A stretch of 8,445 nucleotides of DNA, taken from assembly GCA_021545665.1 (NCBI GenBank), contig JAJRTX010000325.1, forward strand, positions 1-8,445, in the 5' to 3' direction. Of the stretch, positions 1 through 6,465 are shown piece after piece (the stretch's first letter is position 1; each line of letters starts with the position of its first letter). Under the pieces are notes generated by a model. The model saw only the letters and a list, made by a program, of their open reading frames with translations. It did no database searches and was not told the origin of the DNA. Source of the DNA: Zetaproteobacteria bacterium. GTDB taxonomy: Bacteria > Pseudomonadota > Zetaproteobacteria > Mariprofundales > Mariprofundaceae. Both the position numbers and the translations under genes were made by a program.

Positions 1-2
1 CC

Positions 3-1229
3 GGTCAACTTAAACCCAGATATGATTATCTCACTGCATTACCGGATATATCCTCTCAACCTACGCCCATCCTGCCTGCTGCCATGCTAGAAAAATCGCT
101 AGGTGCGCTGTCCAGTTTTGATACCGGACGCGGCTGTCCGTTTTTGTGTAGTTTCTGCACCATTATCAATGTTCAGGGACAGAAATCACGGCGTAGATCC
201 GGTGATGATATTGAACGTATTGTGCGCGAACATGCCGAGCAGGGCATCACACGATTTTTTATTACCGACGACAATATGGCACGGAACCGCAACTGGGAGG
301 AGATCTTTGACGTCCTGATCAGGCTGGTGGAAGAAGAGGGTATGGTGATTCGCCTGACTATTCAGGTTGATGTGATGTGCCACCGTATCCCCAGATTCAT
401 CGAAAAAGCGGCCAGAGCGGGTGTGGCGCGCGTATTCATCGGGCTGGAAAGCATCAACGCGGATAATCTCGAAGCGGCCAAAAAGAAACAAAATAAATTC
501 TCTGAATATCGGAAAATGTTACAGGCCTGGCATAATGTGGGTGTGATTACCTGCGCCGGTTATATCCTCGGATTTCCAGCCGATACCGAGGAAAGCATTG
601 TCCGGGATATCAAGACCATTCAGCGCGAAATGCCGGTGGATCTGCTGGAATTTTTCTATCTCACTCCATTACCCGGTTCTGAAGATCATCAGAAACTGTA
701 TGAACAGGGTGCCTGGATGGATCCGGATATGAATAAATACGACCTCAGTCATATCACAGCTGATCATCCCAACATGTCGAGAGAGGAATGGACACGTGCT
801 TACAAGACAGCGTGGGACACCTATTATTCGGATGAACATATTGAAACAGTTCTAAAACGCACACGTGCCAGCGGCGTGCATCTCGACCGGGTTCTGTTCC
901 TGTTATTATGGTTTTCCAGCTGTAATAAACTATACGATGTACATCCACTCGAAGGCGGCTTCTTCCGCCGTAAATACCGGAAAGATCGACGCTCCGGTAT
1001 GCCCATTGAGAATCGATTCACCTTCTATCCTAAACTCGTCTGGGAAACGCTCAGCACGCATGTCAGGGGTTTGTTGATGCTGAGAAAGTTCACCAGCCTG
1101 AGGAACCGGATCAACGCCGATCCGGAGGCACTGAACTATATCGATATTGCCACAACTCCGGTTGTCGAAGAAAAGAAACCCAGGGTGAAAAGGGTCAGGA
1201 AAAAGGAAGCTGCCACCTCAGAGACTTGA
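3..1229 (+). CDS. Cobalamin-type radical SAM enzyme, 5'-truncated by the window
   Basis: The reading frame is open from the first complete codon at position 3, so the gene begins upstream; the ATG at 84 lies inside the protein and is not its start. The visible 408 residues carry the radical SAM cluster motif CPFLCSFC (CX3CX2C, visible residues 45-52), whose cysteines would bind a [4Fe-4S] cluster that cleaves S-adenosylmethionine. The TIM-barrel pattern follows: FFITDDN, then VARVFIGLES and GYILGFPADTEESI. A stretch before the cluster (SSQPTPILPAAML) matches the linker usually found after a B12-binding domain in BchE-like enzymes, so an N-terminal cobalamin domain is expected but not visible. 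The tail is very basic (KKPRVKRVRKKE). The substrate cannot be told; related enzymes do methylations and ring closures in lipid, pigment and natural-product pathways. The next 400 bases hold no intact gene. Confidence 0.9.
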   Translation, partial: GQLKPRYDYLTALPDISSQPTPILPAAMLEKSLGALSSFDTGRGCPFLCSFCTIINVQGQKSRRRSGDDIERIVREHAEQGITRFFITDDNMARNRNWEEIFDVLIRLVEEEGMVIRLTIQVDVMCHRIPRFIEKAARAGVARVFIGLESINADNLEAAKKKQNKFSEYRKMLQAWHNVGVITCAGYILGFPADTEESIVRDIKTIQREMPVDLLEFFYLTPLPGSEDHQKLYEQGAWMDPDMNKYDLSHITADHPNMSREEWTRAYKTAWDTYYSDEHIETVLKRTRASGVHLDRVLFLLLWFSSCNKLYDVHPLEGGFFRRKYRKDRRSGMPIENRFTFYPKLVWETLSTHVRGLLMLRKFTSLRNRINADPEALNYIDIATTPVVEEKKPRVKRVRKKEAATSET

Positions 1230-1399
1230 GCACTGAACCAAAGAGTTAGCAGCTTGCAGAAGGCAATCAGTTCAGCAGGCAGTGCATTCAAAACCTGCCC
1301 CCAGTGGAGATAAAGTAGAATATTGGTGTAGTCTTACTGACAACCGTCTCAAATCGACCACAACCTGTCATTCGATGCTGAGCCGTTTAATAGGTCCCC

Positions 1400-1450
1400 T
1401 TAATCCGTAAATTCCCGTGTGTATGTTTTATATGTTCTTTGTTTGCTCAT
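1400..1450 (-). pseudogene. Remnant of IS3-family transposase orfA (first 16 codons)
   Basis: The minus strand reads ATG at 1450-1448, then MSKQRTYKTYTREFTD and a TAA stop at 1402-1400. The first 14 residues match the usual start of IS3-family OrfA, the small helix-turn-helix protein that binds the element's ends (typical form MSKQR..YTREFK). A GAGGAG ribosome binding site sits 6 bases before the ATG. After TREF the family sequence stops and an in-frame stop follows within two codons, so the deletion junction lies near 1405. The fragment cannot encode a working transposase. Confidence 0.6.
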
Positions 1451-1451
1451 T

Positions 1452-1492
1452 GGATACTCCTCAGGCGATATTTTCGCCTATTTGTTGTATCC
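1452..1492 (-). promoter_or_regulatory. Leader stem-loop over the IS3 orfA ribosome binding site
   Basis: Two nested inverted repeats fold here: outer arms GGATAC (1452-1457) and GTATCC (1487-1492), and inner arms AGGCGA (1463-1468) and TCGCCT (1474-1479) round a 5-base loop. In minus-strand RNA the orfA Shine-Dalgarno GAGGAG falls partly in the internal loop and partly in the outer stem, two bases before the ATG at 1450. Some insertion sequences use such leader structures to stop translation of transcripts that enter from outside. That role is inferred; only the fold is seen. Confidence 0.5.
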
Positions 1493-1512
1493 GTTAAACT
1501 GGGGGAGGTTCA

Positions 1513-1641
1513 ACTTGACCCCTTTTCTGGCAGGTTCGAAATCGGATGAATCTCGATAATAATCAACGTATGGCGTTTGCCTGATTGTTTGTAAAATACT
1601 CGAAACGAGACCTTAAGAAAGCATCTGCCTTTCGATTTTCT
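1513..1641. other. Intergenic stretch, no gene seen
   Basis: The sequence between the IS3 relic and the end of the large secreted-protein gene holds no plausible coding frame. Its left edge, CTTGACCCCTTTTC at 1514-1527, resembles the REP-like unit CCTGACCCCTTTC found beside the RAYT gene, though without the CATG part. A weak hairpin CTCG-AAA-CGAG lies at 1599-1609, and a better one at 1617-1633 is listed separately. Confidence 0.5.
1617..1633 (-). terminator. Weak candidate terminator after the large secreted-protein gene
   Basis: Just past the TAA stop at 1642-1644 the minus strand reads GAAAGGCAGATGCTTTC. It folds into a six-pair stem with one bulged G and a 4-base loop. It is followed by TTAAGG and not by a clear U-run, so intrinsic termination would be inefficient. 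A second small hairpin, CTCGTTTCGAG followed by TATTTT, lies a few bases further on (1609-1599) and could help. Confidence 0.25.
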
Positions 1642-3654
1642 TTACTGCCTCCTTAGCGGAATAATCTGGATATCCGGAACGGGCATCTGCCTGCCGGGAA
1701 TAGCTAAACTCCTATGAGGGCGGGAAATCTGGCTGGACAAAAGAAACTTCCAAGTCGATTTTTCCACATCTGAACCTTCCAGAAGCCACGTTGGCTGATA
1801 TCCCTTACCCTGAAAATAAACCAGTTTTTTTACCGAGCAATTCTCATTCAACGTGACATCGGTATTGGACGCTAAGTCAGTTCCTTCGATACGCTTTTCC
1901 TGCAGCATGCTGCCCTGATTCTCAAGATGGATCTCGCCAAGCAGTTTTAAATCTCCACATGAAATATTTGCCCCGTAAACAGTATACTCATCGCGGCGGA
2001 GATAAAACTTTCCGGTATAGCTAACATTGATGTTGTCTTCGCTGCGATCTCCAATAAATAAAATATCGCCTACCTTCGGTTTCATGCATTTTCTGTTTTT
2101 AGGGTCAATTTTATCAAGTGCGGCTGCCTCCCTCTGGCATGATTCCAGACTTGGTCGATTCCACGCATCCACCCTTGAAACTGTCAGCGTGAACTTACCA
2201 TCTTTTATTTTACCATTTGCTACAATCCGTATTATTTGCATATCCACTTCGGTTGGGGCTATGTCAGCACCGGAAAAATATACCCATGGCCCTTGCCAGT
2301 TAATGGAGGCTTCGCCATCTAAAGGTGGTGGTGGTGTCTCTCCCTGTTTTCGCGTCACTATGGCAGTGAGACTATGCGGTTCGGGCAGTACCAGCTTCGG
2401 TGGCACGCCTTTTTCACGTGAGACCGTGGCCAGCAGATCATGCGGTTCGGGCAGTACCAGCTTCGGCGGCACGCCCTTTTCACGTGAGACCGTGGCCAGC
2501 AGGTCATGCGGCTCGGGTAGCTCCAGCACGGGTGGTTCGCCCTTTTCACGTGAGACCGTGGCCAGTAGATCGTGCGGCTCAGGTAATTCCAGTACAGGCG
2601 GCGTACCTTTCTCACGTGTGACCATGGCTGTCAGATCGTGCGGTTCAGGCAACTTTAGAAGCGGTTTGCTGTTACATTTTCTTTCGCATTCCTCTATGGA
2701 AGCGAATAAACGATTTTCCTTTCGAATCAAATTCTGAACATCATGTTCCCACTTCGGAATCGTAAAGTCGTGCAGTCTATTTCGCTCATTAATAAGATCC
2801 TGTCTGGCTGCCCCTCCTATTCCTACCTTAAACTTATGAGAAATTTTGCGAGACAGTCCTTTTAAATGTTCACGCATCCGATACAGCCGCAACTCGGCAT
2901 CATATAAAGGACCGATGATGCCGTTATATTTATCCACAAGATTCGCACACATTGGACATGGCTGTGTCATTGGACGCAACCTCTTGGGTTTCCCATTTGG
3001 TATGTCTACTGATCCGCCGCAATTCTCATTCTCACACCTGCCAAGTTTTGAAAGCACGTCGGCTAATTTTTCCTTTGCCGAGAAAAGTTGTTTCCTGATC
3101 TTACTTCCTTTAGCGCCCTGATACATATCGGAAAGCATCCTGGCCTGCGATTCAAGCTGAGCCGCCTTCCTGCCTAGCTCATCGGATTTATGCGTAAGCG
3201 TCTTGTAGTCTTTATATTCCTTGCTTCCCTCAGTGAATACGCCGTCAACTTTTTTCACCAAAGTGTCAATTCTTTCTTTAATTACATCCTGTTGTTTCTT
3301 TAATTTTAGCGCCTCTTTCATTATTCTGTTATGCTCAAGCAACACTTTGCGGATGATCGCTTTTAAATCCTCGATTTTATCAAGAATTCGATTGGCGTCC
3401 CAGGCAAGGGAATTACAAGCATCGCAACCTGCAACAAAATAATTTGGCTTTGAGGGCCGAAACTGGGAAATATATGTATCATTATAAAAAAACAGTCTAT
3501 GATCATCATCAGCGCCAGAGTCTGCAGCATATGCGGAAGAGCTGGCAAACCAGAACAATAGAGCCGCCAAATATCCGGCGAACACCTTTGCGGCTGCCCT
3601 CCGATGCTCTTCTCTAAAGTAGCTTCCACTCGTACTATGATGACCACAGCCCAT
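1642..3654 (-). CDS. Large secreted protein: cysteine-bracketed helical hairpins, PEPHDL repeats, unknown C-terminal domain
   Basis: I do not recognise the family. Numbered from the ATG at 3675 (677 aa), the layout is: a basic n-region and hydrophobic segment (31-49) ending in SSAYA|AD, a clear signal peptide; CDAC (84-87); a long charged helical, probably coiled-coil stretch (about 92-212); CENENC (214-219); CPMC (240-243); a second helical stretch (about 245-328); CERKC (330-334); five 22-residue repeats around PEPHDL (339-448); and a C-terminal part of about 225 residues rich in beta-prone sequence with four cysteines. The product is therefore exported, likely periplasmic or surface-exposed. 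I prefer the ATG at 3654 (670 aa): GAGG stands 11 bases before it, whereas the ATG at 3675 has only a weak GGA. The gene follows a small secreted protein on the same strand across a gap that contains a stem-loop. Function is unknown. Confidence 0.85.
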   Translation of the reverse strand: MGCGHHSTSGSYFREEHRRAAAKVFAGYLAALLFWFASSSAYAADSGADDDHRLFFYNDTYISQFRPSKPNYFVAGCDACNSLAWDANRILDKIEDLKAIIRKVLLEHNRIMKEALKLKKQQDVIKERIDTLVKKVDGVFTEGSKEYKDYKTLTHKSDELGRKAAQLESQARMLSDMYQGAKGSKIRKQLFSAKEKLADVLSKLGRCENENCGGSVDIPNGKPKRLRPMTQPCPMCANLVDKYNGIIGPLYDAELRLYRMREHLKGLSRKISHKFKVGIGGAARQDLINERNRLHDFTIPKWEHDVQNLIRKENRLFASIEECERKCNSKPLLKLPEPHDLTAMVTREKGTPPVLELPEPHDLLATVSREKGEPPVLELPEPHDLLATVSREKGVPPKLVLPEPHDLLATVSREKGVPPKLVLPEPHSLTAIVTRKQGETPPPPLDGEASINWQGPWVYFSGADIAPTEVDMQIIRIVANGKIKDGKFTLTVSRVDAWNRPSLESCQREAAALDKIDPKNRKCMKPKVGDILFIGDRSEDNINVSYTGKFYLRRDEYTVYGANISCGDLKLLGEIHLENQGSMLQEKRIEGTDLASNTDVTLNENCSVKKLVYFQGKGYQPTWLLEGSDVEKSTWKFLLSSQISRPHRSLAIPGRQMPVPDIQIIPLRRQ
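2332..2661 (-). repeat. Five in-frame 66-bp tandem repeats (22 aa each)
   Basis: The units encode residues 339-360, 361-382, 383-404, 405-426 and 427-448 of the large secreted protein (numbered from the ATG at 3675). Consensus is [VK]L[EV]LPEPHDLLATVSREKG followed by xPP. The three middle units are nearly identical; the two outer ones diverge in the same way (DLTAMVTREKG, SLTAIVTRKQG), the usual sign of tandem expansion from the middle. Four units carry the hexamer CACGTG. Proline pairs at each joint and a fixed charged core suggest a regularly spaced stalk or a ligand-binding array; this is inference. Confidence 0.95.
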
Positions 3655-3696
3655 TACATGTAATTCCTCACCCATGCAGGTGTTTCCGGCCAGAGT

Positions 3697-3727
3697 ATTA
3701 CCGTGAACTTAGCTATCAAACGGTAAT
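3697..3727 (-). promoter_or_regulatory. Stem-loop between the small and the large secreted-protein genes
   Basis: Perfect 8-bp arms ATTACCGT (3697-3704) and ACGGTAAT (3720-3727) enclose a 15-base loop. It stands 42 bases before the preferred start of the large gene and 71 bases past the stop of the small one. No U-run follows in the direction of transcription, so it is more likely an mRNA-processing or attenuation structure, or an operator, than a simple terminator. Confidence 0.45.
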
Positions 3728-3798
3728 TTAAAGGAGAGCCTGCATTGCCTCTTTCTTTTCGTTTCCCCAGAATTTGACATGCGGGTGCGCTCATATTG

Positions 3799-4362
3799 CT
3801 ACTGCTTGCCAAACCGGCTGCCCCTGTAATTCTTCCGTGCATTGGCCCACTTGATGGCTGCATCCTTTGCCTGTTGGAGTTCATCCGTGCTATATACATT
3901 TTTTAATTTCCATGCATTGCTTCCTCCCGGAGAAGCATCGAGTTTTCTGGGTGCTACTCTCACCTTGGCATCCCAGAAGCGAGACGGACTTTTTCTTTTC
4001 GCCGCCAGAAATTCAGCCGCTAAACCATCAAGTGATATATAATCTTCGGATTTTGTAAACTTTTGAAATACCTCCATAGAAGCCCCTATGCCTGTAGTTC
4101 GCAGCCAGCGCTGCACAATCAGCTCTGCAGGCGGATCGGTCACTTTGAGGCGGCAGCTTCCGGTCGTTATCGGAGCGGTAAGATCAATGACGCAAGGCCC
4201 TTGCCTTGCCACCGTGTCCGTTTGAGTTCCACCCTGCGGATGCCGTTCCACCGTGTGGACTTCGGCAGCCATCGCCACCATTGGCGCGCCAGCCATCATG
4301 ATGCCAAACACCATCAACGACATCAAAATATAGCAATCGAAATTTCCTTTTTTATTCTTCAT
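3799..4362 (-). CDS. Small secreted protein of unknown function
   Basis: The product is 187 residues and I do not recognise it. Residues 11-30 are hydrophobic and end in AMA|AE (cut after about residue 32), a standard signal peptide after a basic start (MKNKKG). The mature part has just two cysteines (57 and 70, in GPCVIDL and GSCRLKV), well placed for one disulfide in the periplasm. The C-terminal half is basic and mixed helical (FWDAKVRVAPRK, then AIKWANARKNYRGSRFGK). The ATG at 4362 is preferred because AGGAGG lies 8 bases upstream; the in-frame GTG at 4368 would have only 2 bases of spacing. It lies between an OmpA-family gene and the large repeat protein on the same strand, so an envelope role beside them is plausible but unproven. 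Confidence 0.8.
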   Translation of the reverse strand: MKNKKGNFDCYILMSLMVFGIMMAGAPMVAMAAEVHTVERHPQGGTQTDTVARQGPCVIDLTAPITTGSCRLKVTDPPAELIVQRWLRTTGIGASMEVFQKFTKSEDYISLDGLAAEFLAAKRKSPSRFWDAKVRVAPRKLDASPGGSNAWKLKNVYSTDELQQAKDAAIKWANARKNYRGSRFGKQ

Positions 4363-4405
4363 CTTCACATCCTCCTTTCTTCATCTTTATAACTCCCAAC
4401 GAAGT

Positions 4406-4456
4406 CTCTCATTCCTAATCATAATACCCGTGGTCGATTAGGGCCCAGAATGAGAG
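4406..4456. repeat. Long imperfect palindrome upstream of the small secreted-protein gene
   Basis: Outer arms CTCTCATTC (4406-4414) and GAATGAGAG (4448-4456) match perfectly over 9 bp. Inner arms CTAATC (4415-4420) and GATTAG (4436-4441) add 6 bp, and ACC-CGT-GGT (4426-4434) can close the tip. A 6-base bulge (GGCCCA) lies on one side only. It ends 43 bases before the ATG at 4362. No U-run follows on either strand, so it is not an obvious terminator; a structured leader, a protein-binding site or a small mobile repeat would all fit. Confidence 0.6.
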
Positions 4457-4648
4457 CGGCGGCATTTTGTCACCTAATGCTTGCCTATGACTGCATCAGA
4501 GGCATGTAGTGATGATTTTATGCGCCACTAGCAAAAAGACGCCGGTGATGCTTTCAGCAGGATTCAACACATTCCCTTTAATCGGGAGGCTGATAGAATT
4601 ACTGAGCAAGTCTTATATCGAATATTCAGTGCCGTCTACAAAGTTTAA

Positions 4649-5623
4649 CTACTGAGCTACCAACTCAACCCGCCGGTTTTTGGCGCGGCCTTCTTCAGTT
4701 GCATTGCTGGCAATCGGAGCCAGTGAAGATACGCCGTTAGCAGTGAGTCGCCCGGCTTCAATACCGCGAGAGACCAGAGCAGTAACCACCGAGTTTGCAC
4801 GCTGCTTTGAAAGGATCATATTATAATCAAATGTACCTATATTATCGGTATGCCCGACCACATGTAGTTTAAGGTCGCTTTGGCTACCCAGCGCTTTAAT
4901 AATTTCACTCAGAGCCGCATCAGATTCCGGTTTAATGTTCGCTTTTCCTGTATCAAAATAGATACCATAGAGCGCAATACGACCCTGATCACCGAGTTCT
5001 TTTGAAATTTTATCTGCTGTCACAACTTCAATTTTTGAATCATCAAGAGGCTCAGCTTCGATCACGTCCAACTGCACCATGGGATGGTTAAAGCGCTTGT
5101 CATACATACTAAAACTATAATTATAAACCAGAAGAGACACGTAAATATCGCCTTTCGGGTCAGTTTTTTTCATGCTGGCATACCGGTTTTCATTAAACTT
5201 GTAAGGATACTTAACCAACGGAGGCTGAAAGTTCTCCATATATCCCACCATCCAGTAAGCGCATTCATAATCCTTACCCTTGCATGAGAATACCCCTTGG
5301 AATCCTTTACGTTCCAGTTGTTTCTGATAGTTATGAAACACCTCCGCCACCGATGCCTTCTTAGGAGAAATATAGAGAATGCGCGTTACTTTACCTTCTA
5401 CCACCTCGCTTTTGGCATAGTGGTATTTGCCATCCTTCCCCTCTATCGCCAATCCTTGAGGGAACAGGTATTCGTTAAAATCCTTATGGCTGTAGCCAAT
5501 GATTTCGGATCCTGAAAAGCGACCCACCTCGGGATGGTCGCTGCTGCCCTTGATATCACCGGCCATAACCTGAGATGCTGAAATTACCAACAAGGCGAAA
5601 AACACCACGATTACACGAAACAT
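4649..5623 (-). CDS. OmpA-family outer-membrane protein with DUF4892-like N-terminal domain
   Basis: The 324-residue product starts with a signal peptide (hydrophobic residues 4-18, cut near QVMA|GD at 21). Residues about 25-190 match the DUF4892 pattern (GSSDHPEVGRFSGSEIIGY, then DFNEY.FPQG); the two cysteines of this part, 114 and 121, could form a disulfide. Residues about 217-321 are a complete OmpA C-terminal domain: FDTGKANIKPES, GHTDN with Asp260, LSKQRANSV and KNRRVEL, the residues that grip diaminopimelate of peptidoglycan. The protein probably sits in the periplasm or outer membrane and tethers to the cell wall. There is no lipobox and no obvious beta-barrel. The start is well set, with GGGAG 8 bases before the ATG at 5623. 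The two following genes on the same strand also encode exported proteins. Confidence 0.92.
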   Translation of the reverse strand: MFRVIVVFFALLVISASQVMAGDIKGSSDHPEVGRFSGSEIIGYSHKDFNEYLFPQGLAIEGKDGKYHYAKSEVVEGKVTRILYISPKKASVAEVFHNYQKQLERKGFQGVFSCKGKDYECAYWMVGYMENFQPPLVKYPYKFNENRYASMKKTDPKGDIYVSLLVYNYSFSMYDKRFNHPMVQLDVIEAEPLDDSKIEVVTADKISKELGDQGRIALYGIYFDTGKANIKPESDAALSEIIKALGSQSDLKLHVVGHTDNIGTFDYNMILSKQRANSVVTALVSRGIEAGRLTANGVSSLAPIASNATEEGRAKNRRVELVAQ

Positions 5624-5649
5624 ACAGATCTCCCTGTTTATCTGAAGCG

Positions 5650-5679
5650 AATATAAGCATTAACACATATATAAATCAA
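5650..5679 (-). promoter_or_regulatory. Probable sigma70-type promoter of the OmpA-family gene
   Basis: On the minus strand TTGATT (5679-5674) and TATATT (5655-5650) are separated by 18 bases, with TG just before the -10 region (TGCTTATATT). The -10 lies 26 bases before the ATG at 5623, leaving room for a short leader carrying the GGGAG site. Read by eye in AT-rich DNA, so only moderate weight. Confidence 0.45.
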
Positions 5680-5684
5680 CTCCA

Positions 5685-5703
5685 AAAGGGAATTCTACCC
5701 TTT
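5685..5703. terminator. Short inverted repeat between the IS4 remnant and the OmpA-family promoter
   Basis: AAAGGG (5685-5690) and CCCTTT (5698-5703) enclose AATTCTA. It lies after the truncated transposase and just upstream of the proposed OmpA promoter. It could act as a weak terminator for minus-strand transcription from the IS4 remnant; no long U-run follows. Confidence 0.25.
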
Positions 5704-5755
5704 AGCTAAGAGTGACGAAGACTATTTAACCCCACTGCTGTCCCACTTATTTTCT

Positions 5756-6409
5756 TCATAGTGCCAAGCTCAATTGATCAGTGTTTATTATCCTGCGTTC
5801 AGGTGGTTTAAATATCTCAATCAACTTTCTACTTACGAACAGATTCAGCTGAAGCAAGCGGAGGATTTGCATCAGACTTTGCTTGAGTGAGAAGGTAAAT
5901 TTCATCCAGGCCAGAATGAGATAAACGCAGAGTGCAACCATGATCTGGGTAATCACTGCATTCATGCTGGTACCGATGAAACTCTTAATTTTCAGATTCT
6001 GTTTGATCCATTTGAAGAACAGTTCGACCTGCCAGCGCTGTTTGTAGATGGCTGCAATGGTATTGGCCGACCAGCGAAAGTGATTGGTGAGAAAGGTAAA
6101 GTTCTTACCTGTTTGGGCATCAAGAAAGACGATCTTGCGAATCGGTTTAAGCTTGCGTGCCTTATTCTTTTTGCTGTTGTAGCGAATGGCCTCATCGGAG
6201 ATAATACCACTGCCTTCTCGTACAGGATGTGATTTTATCACATCATATGATGCATTACCCCGGATGCGCGTAACAAAGAAAATCTCCTTTTCCGTCAATG
6301 CGTTATGCCATATATAGTCATTATAACCCTTGTCAAAAACCACTACTGAGCCTTTGGGGGAATCAAATAGCCGGGCCTGACTCATCTCCGACTCCTTACC
6401 AATCGTCAC
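5756..6409 (-). pseudogene. IS4-family transposase, N-terminal part missing
   Basis: The 217 residues are the C-terminal part of a DDE transposase. VVVFDKGYNDY (Asp26 of the fragment) holds the second catalytic aspartate. YKQRWQVELFFKWIK (122-136) is the IS4 signature Y-(2)-R-(3)-E-(6)-K with Tyr122, Arg125, catalytic Glu129 and Lys136. Full-length members are roughly 370-400 residues, so the front domain and the first catalytic Asp are lost and the copy should be inactive. Homology ends at about TIGKESEM, immediately beside the first REP-like repeat at 6414. The N-terminal part does not reappear beyond the RAYT element, so the loss involved a deletion as well as a junction. The ATG-like start is really a GTG (6409-6407) and the frame stays open upstream through the repeats. 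The IS end probably lies between 5704 and 5755 but cannot be defined alone. Confidence 0.85.
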
Positions 6410-6413
6410 TGAT

Positions 6414-6429
6414 GAAAGGGTCAGGCATG
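6414..6429 (-). repeat. REP-like unit, left outer copy
   Basis: GAAAGGGTCAGGCATG. It directly abuts the break in the IS4 transposase frame and is identical to the copy at 6450-6465. Confidence 0.8.
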
Positions 6430-6453
6430 TGAAAGGTGAAAGTGAAAGTGAAA
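6429..6453 (+). repeat. GTGAAA hexamer run between two REP-like units
   Basis: One GTGAAA (6429-6434), an extra G, then three perfect tandem copies (6436-6453). The run fills the 20-base space between the left outer and left inner repeats, overlapping the edges of both. Slippage of the GAAA start of the REP-like unit could have produced it. The run is also open in the IS4 frame. Confidence 0.7.
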
Positions 6454-6465
6454 GGGTCAGGCATG
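6450..6465 (-). repeat. REP-like unit, left inner copy
   Basis: GAAAGGGTCAGGCATG. The RAYT stop codon (TGA, 6459-6457) lies inside this copy, so the last residues of the transposase are encoded by the element's own terminal repeat. Confidence 0.8.

Larger units (their letters stand above)
1289..1512 (-). mobile_element. Internally deleted IS3-family insertion sequence relic
   Basis: Read on the minus strand, the element begins TGAACCTCCCCCAGTTTAAC at 1512, an IS3-like terminus. It continues through a leader hairpin into an orfA start. The opposite end holds AACCTGCCCCCAGT at 1292-1305, which mirrors ACTGGGGGAGGTT at 1498-1510 with a single inserted base, as an inverted terminal repeat would. 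Only about 220 bp remain where a full IS3 element is 1.2-1.5 kb, so nearly all of orfA and orfB is gone. I see no convincing target-site duplication, and the outermost bases at the 1289 end are degenerate (TTCAAAACC against TGAACC). The orfA start is the stronger evidence; the second inverted repeat is the weaker half of the call. Confidence 0.5.

Noticed and set aside
186..491. 101-codon minus-strand frame inside the radical SAM gene
   Set aside because: Opposite strand of a clear enzyme; no ribosome site or family features.
1230..1285. GCACTG...CAGTGC and CTGAAC...GTTCAG pairs after the radical SAM stop, as a terminator
   Set aside because: Loops of over 30 bases and no U-run; too weak to call.
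2400..2621. Repeated CACGTG hexamers as possible regulator sites
   Set aside because: They recur only because they lie in the coding repeat unit (Ser/Thr-Arg-Glu codons); no independent sign of a regulatory role.
2027..2737. 236-codon plus-strand frame across the 66-bp repeats
   Set aside because: It lies antisense to the large secreted protein, owes its length to the repeats (whose period is a multiple of three), has no ribosome site, and its sequence is low-complexity (SCGSGSTSFGG repeats).
3654..3899. 81-codon minus-strand frame bridging two secreted-protein genes
   Set aside because: Its first half overlaps the end of the small gene in another frame and it has no recognisable domain. 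Kept only as a remark on possible coupling or frameshift.
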